Translations under genes and position numbers: made by a program
Shown here: piece by piece, positions 8,958-17,426 of the stretch
Numbering within the stretch: position 1 is the first letter of the stretch
Layout: every line of letters starts with the position of its first letter
Notes under the pieces: model-generated
The model's database searches: none
What the model was told of the DNA's origin: nothing
The model's input: the letters and a program-made list of their open reading frames with translations, nothing else
NCBI GenBank assembly: GCA_002372545.1
Contig: DFHD01000080.1
Span: 30,605-94,604, forward strand
Direction: 5' to 3'
Source of the DNA: Lachnospiraceae bacterium UBA3732
Lineage (GTDB): Bacteria; Bacillota; Clostridia; Lachnospirales; Lachnospiraceae
DNA length: 64,000 nt

Positions 8958-10064
8958 TCAGAACTTTCTCTTCTGCATGCTCACATTCAGTACCAGCCCT
9001 ATTCCGATGGCCGTACTCATCAGCGAAGAAAGTCCGTAGCTGATGAACGGCAAAGGAATTCCCGTATTGGGAAGAAGCTTCGTCGTTACCCCGATATTGA
9101 TGAATGACTGGTACCCGATGAGGCACGCCACCCCCATAGCCAGAAGCCGTCCCGTGATATCCCTGGCACGCCTGGCCACACGTATACATTGTAACACTAT
9201 CAGCAGGATAAGAGCAAGCGTTATCACACTTCCGATGAACCCAAAACTCTCTCCGATGGCGGAAAAAATGAAATCCGTCTGCTGCTCGGGAATGATCCCG
9301 GATGCTTTTACCGTTCCTTCCGCATTCAGCCCCTGTCCCTTCAGTCTTCCGTTGCCGATAGCCATGATGGAATAATTCTGCTGATCATTGGTATCCTGAT
9401 ATTCCGAAGGATAGATGAAGGACATGATCCGGTTCACCTGATGCTCATAAAGGAGCTTCTGGTCGGGCTTTTGTACATACCAGATAAAGACCGTAAAGGC
9501 CGGGATCAGGATCAGGAGCGCCGTCAGGATGATCTTATAGCTGAGTCCGGCAAGATACAGCATGGTCAGGAGGACAAAGGTCATGCAAAGGGTGGTGGAA
9601 AGGTCCGGCTGTTTATAGATCAGTACAATGGGAACCAGCGTAGCTGCACCGAACCGCATCAGTCCCCTGAAGGTATTGACCTTATCCTCATCTGTCAGCT
9701 TGGTCAGAAGGTTCGCCATGTAGACGATCATGATCACCTTCGTCAGCTCCGAGGGCTGGAATGTAATGGAGCCGAGTGTAAACCACCGGGTGGCGTTATT
9801 GACATTGATCCCGAAAAACAGTACCCCAAGAAGAAGAGCCGTACTGATCAGATACAGAGGAATATAAAGGCGCACGAAAATATGATAATCAAAGGCCATG
9901 ACCGCCAGAATGATCACCAGACTCATTACCGCACCGATCGTCTGTTTACCTGTGTAATAGGTATCCACACTGTTGATCACCACTACTCCCATCGACATGG
10001 CTGCGATCACCAGAAGCAGCAGGAAGTAATTGGCATTTTTCAAATATTGTTTTCGCAGCATCAT
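8958..10064 (-). CDS. rodA: RodA/FtsW/SpoVE-family peptidoglycan glycosyltransferase
   Basis: 368 residues, about ten hydrophobic helices, a SEDS-family protein. The signature regions are visible: FTLGSITFQPSELTKV, the KQPDLSTTL stretch in the large loop, and the C-terminal GIPLPFISYGLSS followed by a final helix. RodA polymerises lipid II glycan strands with a class B PBP as partner, and the PBP2 gene ends six bases upstream, so the pair is encoded together. Genetic context (mreC, mreD, PBP2) favours the elongation (RodA) role rather than division or sporulation. Confidence 0.93.
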   Translation of the reverse strand: MMLRKQYLKNANYFLLLLVIAAMSMGVVVINSVDTYYTGKQTIGAVMSLVIILAVMAFDYHIFVRLYIPLYLISTALLLGVLFFGINVNNATRWFTLGSITFQPSELTKVIMIVYMANLLTKLTDEDKVNTFRGLMRFGAATLVPIVLIYKQPDLSTTLCMTFVLLTMLYLAGLSYKIILTALLILIPAFTVFIWYVQKPDQKLLYEHQVNRIMSFIYPSEYQDTNDQQNYSIMAIGNGRLKGQGLNAEGTVKASGIIPEQQTDFIFSAIGESFGFIGSVITLALILLIVLQCIRVARRARDITGRLLAMGVACLIGYQSFINIGVTTKLLPNTGIPLPFISYGLSSLMSTAIGIGLVLNVSMQKRKF

Positions 10065-10070
10065 AAAGCG

Positions 10071-12923
10071 TTAATCACCGCCCACATTGTTTTTGTTGAA
10101 TTCCATGTCGATCAGGGCTTCCTTCTCATACATATACGCATAGACAAAGCTGGATAGCTCAGCAGCATTTCTGGAGGAATAACCATTCTGGATGATCGCC
10201 GTCATGGCATAATCCGGATTTTCATAGGGCGCATAGGATAGGAAAAGGGAATGCGTCGGCATATCCTCACTCTCCTGCGCGGTTCCCGTTTTTCCGGCAA
10301 TACTCACAGATAATGAATTTAACAGCTTTATGTCTTCCAGATCGTCCGTTACGACCAGGCGCATCCCGTAGTGGATCCTCTCCCAGAGGGAGGGCGCACA
10401 GTTCACCTGGCTGTAGACGGAATGCTCGGCCGTCATTATGGTATTCCCCTGATAATCGGTGATTTTGCTGAGCAGCGTCGGGTTATAAACCGTACCGCTG
10501 TTGGCAATCCCGGTTATATACTTGGACAGCTGAATAGGGGCAAAGTTATTGGTACCCTGCCCTATGGCGGAGAGCACCGCATCCGAATCGGATATATGAG
10601 GAGATATTTCCGGCAGTTCAAAGCCGCTCTCCTCTCCGAGACCAAACTGTTCTGCGTATTTCCGGAGAGAGGCCAGCCCCATGCTGTCGTTATACGTGCC
10701 GTTATCATCAGCCAGCCGGTAACCGACGGTATAATAAAAATAATTACAGGAAACATCCAGAGCTTCGGAAATCCCGACAGAACCGTGGGTAATATGCTGC
10801 TGATTGTAGATCCAGCAGCGGGGCTTGGTAAATACCTGCTCAAACTCGCCCAGGTCCGTGATCACGGAATCTTCGGCGATAACGCCCTCATTCACGCCGG
10901 CAATGGTGGATACGATCTTATAGGTGGAGCCGGGGGCGATCCGCATCATGGAGGCCCGGTTATAGAGCGGGCTGGTCTTATCATGAAGCAGCATGTCATA
11001 ATAATCCGGATCCACGGAATTGGTCAGATAGTTATTATCGTAGCTGGGATAGGAAACATAGGCTCTTTCCTCTCCCGTATGCACGTCTGTCACGATAATG
11101 GAGCCGGAACAGGGCGGAATGGCCAGCATCTGCGGCGTGATCTCCAGCGTCTCGATCTTCTTCAGGATAAAGGAATAGGAATCGTACATTCCCCTGGTAT
11201 ATTCATCGTAAAGCGTATCATTTTCTTTATTCAGAATACCCTGGTCATACAGGAGCTGGATCACTTCGCTTCCCAGGATCTCGCCGTAGCCGATCATGTA
11301 ACGGATCATCTTGTTCTGAAATTCCTCATCGGATTCCAGCGAGCTGATGATATGCTCGCGAAGAAGGTTATAAATATCGTCCGAATCATAATAGGTTCCG
11401 GTCTCTTCGATCGACGTGACATCAATGGCCTCTATGGCGATCAGGTGCTGAAGAAATTCCTTCAGGCTGAGCGAACCATCCACATACTGCTGGAAAACCG
11501 GATCATCATCCGGCACCTTGCTTCTGAGATAGAGCTCATCATCCCGGAGCTTCTCGCAGATATATTCCATATAGTCTTTATATTCTTCACTGAGATTCTG
11601 TATATTTTCCGGCTCATCCGTCAGAAGCTTCCGGATCTTTTCCGCCACGGAGGAGCTTCGGGCCAGGATCCTGCGGTAAATATCTCTCTCCAGATCGGTG
11701 GCGCCGCTTTGCCCCATCAGATTGATCTTCAGCTGATGATTGGCAAAAAGGCCGGCGTACACATCGGTGATGGCAATTACGTTTTTATCGTTTTGTTCCG
11801 GAGGAAAAGCAATATTCAGAGTATTCCGGACAATGATCTCGGCAATTTCCTTTTCCAGAATATCGTAGCAGTACTTCTGCAGGTCCGCATCAATGGAAAG
11901 ATAGACATCGTTTCCGGCTACCGCGGGGGTGGAGCTTTTCACCTCGAGCACCTTGCCCATATTGTCAACAGAAAGGGTTTCCACGCCGTCCGTTCCGTGG
12001 AGCTGAAGCTCATAAACCTGCTCCACACCGGTCTTTCCCACGACATCCTCACTGTCATACTTTACACTTTCATCCTGCTTTGCGTAATATTCGATATCCT
12101 CCTCGGAGGCCGTGCCCACGTATCCGATAATGTAGGAAAAATACTTGGCGTCATTATATACCCGAAGAGATTCCGCCTTCATATCCATGCCAAGGAGGGT
12201 ATCCTTATTTTCGGTAATGACGGCCCGGCTTTTTTCGGAAATATCATGGGCAATCTCGATGCTGACATACTGCTGGAAACGGTTGAGCCACAGATTATAG
12301 CGGCAGCCGAGGATCTGCAGCTGGCGTTCGATGGGAAGGGTGCTGTCGATGGAAAAAACCTCATCCCGAAGATACTCGAAAACCGTCAGAGCATCGGCAG
12401 TTTTTTGTTCCTCTGTCAGGTCGGAAAGACTGGGAACCGCATAGACATCCCGGAGGAAAAGCTCCAGCCTGCTTCCGGATATCGTAAAGACCGGATTGCC
12501 GTTTCTGAGACTGATGGGAAAGCTGTTATCCAGCTTATCCCCGTCATTTTCAAGGATCGTGATGGTATCGTTCAGTATCTGGTTCTTCAGCTCATTTTCA
12601 GAGATTCCCAGAGACTCCGCCCGGGCTGCCATTTCAATATCATTGGCAAAGGTCAGCGTATAGGAAACCTTGTTGTAGGCCAGGAGTTTTCCGTTAACGT
12701 CATAGATATCGCCCCGGATGGCACTGATATTCCGGGTCTTTTCCGAAGTTTCATTGAAGCTTTCGGTATGGGAAACCCCTTCCCGGATCTGGAGCACAAA
12801 AAGCCGGTGCGTCAATAAGCCGAACAGCACCAGGATGATCACCGTAACGGTAAAGATACGGCTCTTCACATATTCAGTTATGAGCTCCCAGAGAGCCCTG
12901 AACATATCCTTTAAGGCGTTCAT
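10071..12923 (-). CDS. mrdA: Class B penicillin-binding protein 2, elongated form
   Basis: 950 residues, against about 600-720 for a standard PBP2. An N-terminal membrane helix (about 20-42) is followed by the dimerisation (pedestal) domain and a C-terminal transpeptidase with SxxK as STYK (Ser666-Lys669), SCN (725-727) and KTG (878-880). The extra length is an insertion of roughly 240 residues, about 360-605, rich in Glu/Asp and predicted helical, between the pedestal and the transpeptidase core. It crosslinks peptidoglycan outside the membrane with RodA. The start overlaps the mreD stop by 4 bp (ATGA), and rodA follows after 6 bp. Confidence 0.93.
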   Translation of the reverse strand: MNALKDMFRALWELITEYVKSRIFTVTVIILVLFGLLTHRLFVLQIREGVSHTESFNETSEKTRNISAIRGDIYDVNGKLLAYNKVSYTLTFANDIEMAARAESLGISENELKNQILNDTITILENDGDKLDNSFPISLRNGNPVFTISGSRLELFLRDVYAVPSLSDLTEEQKTADALTVFEYLRDEVFSIDSTLPIERQLQILGCRYNLWLNRFQQYVSIEIAHDISEKSRAVITENKDTLLGMDMKAESLRVYNDAKYFSYIIGYVGTASEEDIEYYAKQDESVKYDSEDVVGKTGVEQVYELQLHGTDGVETLSVDNMGKVLEVKSSTPAVAGNDVYLSIDADLQKYCYDILEKEIAEIIVRNTLNIAFPPEQNDKNVIAITDVYAGLFANHQLKINLMGQSGATDLERDIYRRILARSSSVAEKIRKLLTDEPENIQNLSEEYKDYMEYICEKLRDDELYLRSKVPDDDPVFQQYVDGSLSLKEFLQHLIAIEAIDVTSIEETGTYYDSDDIYNLLREHIISSLESDEEFQNKMIRYMIGYGEILGSEVIQLLYDQGILNKENDTLYDEYTRGMYDSYSFILKKIETLEITPQMLAIPPCSGSIIVTDVHTGEERAYVSYPSYDNNYLTNSVDPDYYDMLLHDKTSPLYNRASMMRIAPGSTYKIVSTIAGVNEGVIAEDSVITDLGEFEQVFTKPRCWIYNQQHITHGSVGISEALDVSCNYFYYTVGYRLADDNGTYNDSMGLASLRKYAEQFGLGEESGFELPEISPHISDSDAVLSAIGQGTNNFAPIQLSKYITGIANSGTVYNPTLLSKITDYQGNTIMTAEHSVYSQVNCAPSLWERIHYGMRLVVTDDLEDIKLLNSLSVSIAGKTGTAQESEDMPTHSLFLSYAPYENPDYAMTAIIQNGYSSRNAAELSSFVYAYMYEKEALIDMEFNKNNVGGD

Positions 12924-13435
12924 GCCAAATCCTTTCTCTTAGCCGCAGATTTCTTCAGCCAGGTGTTGATCCATACATATCCCCGGTAGATGACAGCGGT
13001 GGCCACCACAGTTGCGATCATCTGGGGAAGGATACGGTGAAGAAAATAATATCTGAATTCCGTCCGGTTCCGGAGAAGAAAGCCGGTCACATAAACAATA
13101 AAACGAACGACAAAGGTATCTACTGCGATAATGAATACCGGAAGCATAACATCCTTCATCATGTAATTCTTGTGGAAAAATCCGTTCAGATAGCCAACGA
13201 TCATGTAAAGCAGCATATATCCGCCTAAATAGGGGCTGAAAAAGACATCTAAAAGAAAGCCGGAAAAGAAACCGGTGAGCATACCCTCTCTTCTTCCCCG
13301 CATGATCCCGAAGGACATGGTCAGGATCAGCAAAAGATCCGGCGAAAAGCCGGTAAGATCATGGTAGGCAAATACGGTTGTTTCCAGCAGGAATGAAAGC
13401 AGAATGAGTATACCGGTTACAATCACTCTTTTCAT
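12920..13435 (-). CDS. mreD: Rod shape-determining protein MreD
   Basis: 171 residues, five or six hydrophobic helices and no soluble domain, matching MreD. Recognition rests on the hydropathy pattern, the GFFSGFLLDVFFSPYLGGY-type central stretch and the position between mreC and PBP2. MreD links MreC to the membrane elongation complex. Start and stop overlap both neighbours (the A of TGATG with mreC, ATGA with PBP2), so the three are translationally coupled. Confidence 0.9.
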   Translation of the reverse strand: MKRVIVTGILILLSFLLETTVFAYHDLTGFSPDLLLILTMSFGIMRGRREGMLTGFFSGFLLDVFFSPYLGGYMLLYMIVGYLNGFFHKNYMMKDVMLPVFIIAVDTFVVRFIVYVTGFLLRNRTEFRYYFLHRILPQMIATVVATAVIYRGYVWINTWLKKSAAKRKDLA

Positions 13436-14283
13436 CAGTAAGTCACTTCCTGTTTCCGGTCCAGAATAACCAGAACCTCGGTAATATCCCGGAATTCGGC
13501 GGATGGGGATATTTTTGCCGTGGCAGTCAGGTTATTGGAATCCGGGGTTATGCTTTCGATATAGCCGATGGTAAGGCCGTAATGATAACGGTCGCTGACC
13601 CGGCTGGTCACTACCTTGTCTCCTGCCTGTACGCCGGCAGCCACATTGATATCCACGGCAATGAGATAGCCGTCATCAATATTTCTGAGGCTTCCTTCGA
13701 CTGTACAGACAGTGCCGGCCTCTCCGATCTCCGCAGTAATAAAGGAATGGTCATCGATAATGGCTCTGACCTTGGAATAATCGTCATACGCTTCGGTAAC
13801 GATGCCCAGAAGTCCGTTTCCGGCCATCACATTACAATCGGCATATACGCCGTCATTGAGTCCCTTATCAATATAAAACTCATTATACCAGCCGGAGGGA
13901 TCCGTCATGATCACTCTGGCAGCGGTTTTCTCATAATCCGGATACAGCTGGTCCAGCTGGTAAAGGCTGCGCAGTCCGGAAAGCTCGCTGAGCTCGGTCT
14001 GGTTACGGAGAAGCGCCTCCTCCTTATCCTCGAGCTGTTTTTTCAGCAACTCATTTTCCGCCATCAGCTTGTCGTTTTCCTTACGCTCTTCCAGCTTATC
14101 GTCCACCCAGCCGGCAATCTTATCGATTCCTTCCTGCATGGGAAGGATCACCTTTGCCGTATAGCGTTTCACCGGGCGAAGAATATCTGTAAAAGCAGAC
14201 AGCACAAAAAGTCCTATACAGATCACCGACAGGACTAACAGAAGATATTTCGGATGGATATCCTTTTTATAATCAAATTTCAC
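13435..14283 (-). CDS. mreC: Rod shape-determining protein MreC
   Basis: 282 residues: one N-terminal transmembrane anchor (about 11-30), a coiled coil (about 58-100) and two beta-barrel-like domains carrying the family blocks GLLGIVTEAYDDYSKV and GDKVVTSR. MreC is the extracytoplasmic scaffold of the elongasome that contacts PBP2. The start is a GTG inside the last codons of radC (11-bp overlap) with a poor ribosome site, suggesting coupling to radC. mreB, usually the gene immediately upstream, is not there. Confidence 0.94.
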   Translation of the reverse strand: MKFDYKKDIHPKYLLLVLSVICIGLFVLSAFTDILRPVKRYTAKVILPMQEGIDKIAGWVDDKLEERKENDKLMAENELLKKQLEDKEEALLRNQTELSELSGLRSLYQLDQLYPDYEKTAARVIMTDPSGWYNEFYIDKGLNDGVYADCNVMAGNGLLGIVTEAYDDYSKVRAIIDDHSFITAEIGEAGTVCTVEGSLRNIDDGYLIAVDINVAAGVQAGDKVVTSRVSDRYHYGLTIGYIESITPDSNNLTATAKISPSAEFRDITEVLVILDRKQEVTY

Positions 14284-14977
14284 GATTCAAGTACCCGCGT
14301 TCAGCGAGGCTGACATAGCAGTCGTCGCCTATGATAATATGATCCAGAAGAATGATGCCAAGCTCATCTCCCAGTCTCCTGATCCGGAGTGTAACGGCCA
14401 GATCGGCGCTGCTCGGCTCAGGATTTCCTGAAGGATGATTATGCAGAAGAACCACGCTTACAGCATCCGAACGAAGCGCTTCCAGAAAAACCTCTCTGGG
14501 AGAGATCAGGGAACGGTTTACCGAGCCTTTGGTCAGCATAACCTCTCGAAGAAGCTCATTGGCAGAGGAAAAAAAGAGACCATAGACTCTTTCCCGGGTA
14601 TAGTACCGGGTGCGTTCCATAAAGTAATCCGCAATTTCCCCGGATGAACAGAGGGTTACGCCCGGATGACGCATTTCGCTGGCAGTCCGCCCGGCAATCT
14701 CCGCTGCCGCAGCAAGCTGACAGGCTCGTGAACGGCCGATTCCGGGAATCCGCTGCAGCTCGTTGATCGTAAGATACTGCAGCCCGGCGAGGCCTTTATG
14801 CACCGGATGAGCCTGAAGAACGAGACGGGCCAGATCGATGGCACTGTATTTTTCCGTGCCGCTGCCGATGATCAGCGCGAGAAGCTCCGCGTCGGAAAGG
14901 CTCTCCCGCCCCAGCCGGATCAGCCGCTCTCTGGGCTTATCCACCTCGGTCATTTTATTTATGGATAATTCATTCAT
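14273..14977 (-). CDS. radC: RadC/JAMM-domain protein
   Basis: 234 residues from the ATG at 14977 with AAGGAAACG upstream; longer in-frame starts (15016, 15061) would run through the promoter region and are rejected. A helix-hairpin-helix-like region (GIGRSRACQLAAA) precedes the MPN/JAMM domain with its metal-binding HNHPSGNPEPSSAD motif. Despite the name, a repair role is not established; the JAMM fold suggests a metalloprotease or nuclease-like activity. It is the first gene of the mre-PBP2-rodA train and lies just downstream of a good promoter. Confidence 0.92.
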   Translation of the reverse strand: MNELSINKMTEVDKPRERLIRLGRESLSDAELLALIIGSGTEKYSAIDLARLVLQAHPVHKGLAGLQYLTINELQRIPGIGRSRACQLAAAAEIAGRTASEMRHPGVTLCSSGEIADYFMERTRYYTRERVYGLFFSSANELLREVMLTKGSVNRSLISPREVFLEALRSDAVSVVLLHNHPSGNPEPSSADLAVTLRIRRLGDELGIILLDHIIIGDDCYVSLAERGYLNREI

Positions 14978-15019
14978 ATCGTTTCCTTTCCGCCTCTCCG
15001 GGACGAAGGAAACCATATC

Positions 15020-15048
15020 ATTATAGCATAAATAGAGATGCGTGGGAA
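15020..15048 (-). promoter_or_regulatory. Sigma-A-type promoter of the radC-mre train
   Basis: Minus strand -35 TTCCCA at 15048-15043, 17-bp spacer, -10 TATAAT at 15025-15020. The -10 is perfect and the -35 matches 4 of 6. It lies about 43 bp upstream of the chosen radC start and is the only convincing promoter seen before the 15-kb run of same-strand genes to the left edge. Confidence 0.6.
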
Positions 15049-15057
15049 GCCGGAAAT

Positions 15058-15119
15058 GCATCCGGCATCGAAGGGCCTATCCGGATGCTCCAAACGATGA
15101 TCTTTCTGAAATGATCATC
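15058..15119 (-). terminator. Tandem inverted repeats after the PLP-protein gene
   Basis: Two hairpins follow each other: GATGATC/GATCATC (15096-15102 with 15113-15119, straddling the stop codon) and GCATCCGG/CCGGATGC (15058-15065 with 15081-15088). No good T-run follows, so termination is uncertain. Their place between the end of one gene and the radC promoter supports a transcription-boundary role. Confidence 0.35.
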
Positions 15120-16392
15120 CGATCAGGCCGGCTCCAAGCATTTTCTGCAGGGAAAGCATTGCGCCATATTTGGCATGCGGATAGGTAAGACCGCCCTGGA
15201 AGAATACGGAATAAGGGGGCTTCATGGGCGCATCTGCCGAAAGCTCAATGGAGGCACCGGATACAAAAGCGCCTGCCGCCATGATCACCGGGCAGTCATA
15301 TCCCGGCATATCCCAGGGAATGGGTTTAACATAGCTGTCCACCGGAGCTGCCGCCTGAATGCCTTCGCAGAAGGCCTGTACCAGCTCAGGTTTGCCGAAG
15401 GTGATGGCTTCGATGATGTCCGCCCGGGGACTGTCCGACGCCGGAAACGCCTTAAAGCCGTGCTTTTCAAATAATCTTGCGGTGAAAAGGGCTCCCTTTA
15501 CAGCAGCGGCTGTTACCACAGGCGCAAGGAAAAGACCCTGGGTCAAAAGGCGCGTATTGCCGAGAGACGCCCCAACCTCGCCGGCCAGTCCCGGTGTAGT
15601 CAGCCGGATGGCCGCCTGCTCCACATATTCCGCCTTACCGGCAATGTAGCCCCCGATCGGAGAAATTCCTCCTCCCGGATTTTTGATGAGCGAACCCACG
15701 ACCAGATCGGCTCCGAAATCTGAAGGCTCCTTCAGCTGGACAAATTCGCCGTAGCAGTTATCCACAAGAACGATCACATCGGGGCGGAGCTTTTTCACAT
15801 AAGAAATGGCTTCGCCGATCTCCTCAACTCTGAGCGAGGGACGTGTGGAGTATCCTCTCGAACGCTGAATGGCAACCAGCCTGGTTTTCTCCTTCAGCTT
15901 TTCCTTTATTCCATCAAAATCAAAATGTCCGTCCGGCAGAAGATCCACCTGGTCATAGGTAATGCCATATTCCCTGAGACATCCCTTTTCCGGCCGGATA
16001 CCGATAACGCCCTGCAGCGTATCGTAGGGAAGACCGGATATGGCAAGAATCTCATCTCCCGGCCGGAGATTTCCTGCGAAGGCCAGTGCCAGCGCGTGGG
16101 TTCCGCAGGTGATCTGGGAACGCACCAGTGCCTTTTCCGTATGGAAAACCGATGCATAGATTTCCTCCAGTGCATCTCTTCCGCTGTCATTATAGCCGTA
16201 TCCTGTACTTCCGGCAAAATGTGCCTCTGCCAGCTTTGCCTTCTGCATGGCAGACAGTACCTTTAGCTGGTTCTGCTCGGCGATATCGTCTATCTCCAGA
16301 TAGCGCTGACGCAGCTCCTCTTCCGTTTCCGCCGCGAGCTTCAGCACCTCGTCGGAAATCCCCATTTCCCTGTAAATCCGATTGTCCTTCAA
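15115..16392 (-). CDS. PLP-dependent protein of the aluminium-resistance / methionine gamma-lyase-like family
   Basis: 425 residues from a TTG start with AGGAGG seven bases upstream. The fold-type I PLP signature is visible: VLVDNCYGEFV (cofactor Asp), then VVGSLIKNPGGGISPIGGYIAG, whose SLIKNPGG lysine should bind PLP. Members (B. subtilis YnbB-like) were annotated after an aluminium-tolerance clone, but the reaction is not established; a C-S lyase activity is the usual guess. The gene lies downstream of miaA, a placement conserved in many Firmicutes, 80 bp away. Confidence 0.87.
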   Translation of the reverse strand: MKDNRIYREMGISDEVLKLAAETEEELRQRYLEIDDIAEQNQLKVLSAMQKAKLAEAHFAGSTGYGYNDSGRDALEEIYASVFHTEKALVRSQITCGTHALALAFAGNLRPGDEILAISGLPYDTLQGVIGIRPEKGCLREYGITYDQVDLLPDGHFDFDGIKEKLKEKTRLVAIQRSRGYSTRPSLRVEEIGEAISYVKKLRPDVIVLVDNCYGEFVQLKEPSDFGADLVVGSLIKNPGGGISPIGGYIAGKAEYVEQAAIRLTTPGLAGEVGASLGNTRLLTQGLFLAPVVTAAAVKGALFTARLFEKHGFKAFPASDSPRADIIEAITFGKPELVQAFCEGIQAAAPVDSYVKPIPWDMPGYDCPVIMAAGAFVSGASIELSADAPMKPPYSVFFQGGLTYPHAKYGAMLSLQKMLGAGLIG

Positions 16393-16472
16393 ATCAGGCC
16401 TCCTGTTATTCTATTATTCTGTAACCGTTCAGTAATACACTTTTTCATGAATGAATATACTGATGCAGTTAT

Positions 16473-17426
16473 TTAGAAAGCGTTGCAATAATTGCGCATA
16501 TCCTCCGGCAGATAAGAAACGATCTCCCGCAGCAGCTCTTCATCCGTCTTTCCGGTTTTATCAATAAAGATCGTATTCTTTTCGCGCCGGAACCAGGTCA
16601 TCTGCCTTTTGGCCAGATGTCTTGTATTCCTTTTCAGTTCCTCCACCGCCTCATCCAGACTCAATTCTCCGTAGAGATAGGCCAGGATCTCCTTATATCC
16701 GATGGCCTGCATGGACTGGTGCTCCATGCCGAGACCGGCATCATGCAGCCTTTTCACCTCATCGACCAGTCCGTTTTCCATCATGAGATCCACCCGTCTG
16801 TCAATCCTTCGGTAAAGGTTTTCCCTGTCCATTGTCAGAACAAAATACCGGGACAGATATACCGGCTCTCTCTCCCTTTCCTCTTCATTATGGGCGGAAA
16901 AGAGCTGGCCGGTGGAATCCATATATTCCAGCGCCCGGGATACCTTTTTCACATTATTGGCGTGGGTTGTGGCCGCATATTCCGGATCGCGTTCCGTAAG
17001 AAGCCGGTAAAGCTCCTCCCGTCCGCCTTCCGTTTCCGCCATGGCCGCATAATTCTCCCGGATCTCATGTGATACGGTTCCTGTAAATCGGATATCATAC
17101 AGAACCGCCTGGATATAAAACCCTGTTCCGCCGATAAGAATGGGAATATGCCCCCGCGAAACTGTTTCCCTTATGGCTTTTTCCGCCAGAACCTTGTAAT
17201 CCGTAACATCAAAGGGTCTGGCCGGATCCGCCACATCGATCAGATGATGGGGGATTCCCTGCATCTCCTCCGGAGAGGGCTTTGCCGTTCCGATATCCAT
17301 TCCCTTATAAACGGCCTGGGAGTCGGCCGAAAGGATCTCGCCTCCCAGGCTTCGGGCCAGAGAAAGCGAAAGCTCTGTCTTTCCGATCCCCGTGGGACCG
17401 CTGAGTATGATCAGTGGCTGTTTCAT
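16473..17426 (-). CDS. miaA: tRNA dimethylallyltransferase
   Basis: 317 residues. MiaA adds a dimethylallyl group to N6 of A37 in tRNAs that read codons starting with U; this is the substrate MiaB then methylthiolates, and miaB is encoded 5 kb upstream in the same train. The P-loop GPTGIGKTELS (about 10-20), the DSQAVYKGMDIGTAKP block and LIGGTGFYIQA are all present. The start overlaps the mutL stop by 4 bp (ATGA). A natural target, a tRNA-Leu reading UUG with A37, is encoded in this window. Confidence 0.97.
   Translation of the reverse strand: MKQPLIILSGPTGIGKTELSLSLARSLGGEILSADSQAVYKGMDIGTAKPSPEEMQGIPHHLIDVADPARPFDVTDYKVLAEKAIRETVSRGHIPILIGGTGFYIQAVLYDIRFTGTVSHEIRENYAAMAETEGGREELYRLLTERDPEYAATTHANNVKKVSRALEYMDSTGQLFSAHNEEEREREPVYLSRYFVLTMDRENLYRRIDRRVDLMMENGLVDEVKRLHDAGLGMEHQSMQAIGYKEILAYLYGELSLDEAVEELKRNTRHLAKRQMTWFRREKNTIFIDKTGKTDEELLREIVSYLPEDMRNYCNAF

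Noticed and set aside
10371..12818. 815-codon open frame on the plus strand opposite PBP2
   Set aside because: Antisense shadow: the minus strand encodes a recognisable PBP2 with all active-site motifs, and the plus frame has no family features.
14978..15061. N-terminal extension of radC to 15061
   Set aside because: It would overlap the promoter at 15020-15048 and lacks a ribosome site; the ATG at 14977 has one.
15115..16392. Annotation as a genuine aluminium-resistance gene
   Set aside because: The name is historical; the sequence shows only a PLP-binding fold-type I protein with no metal-resistance evidence.
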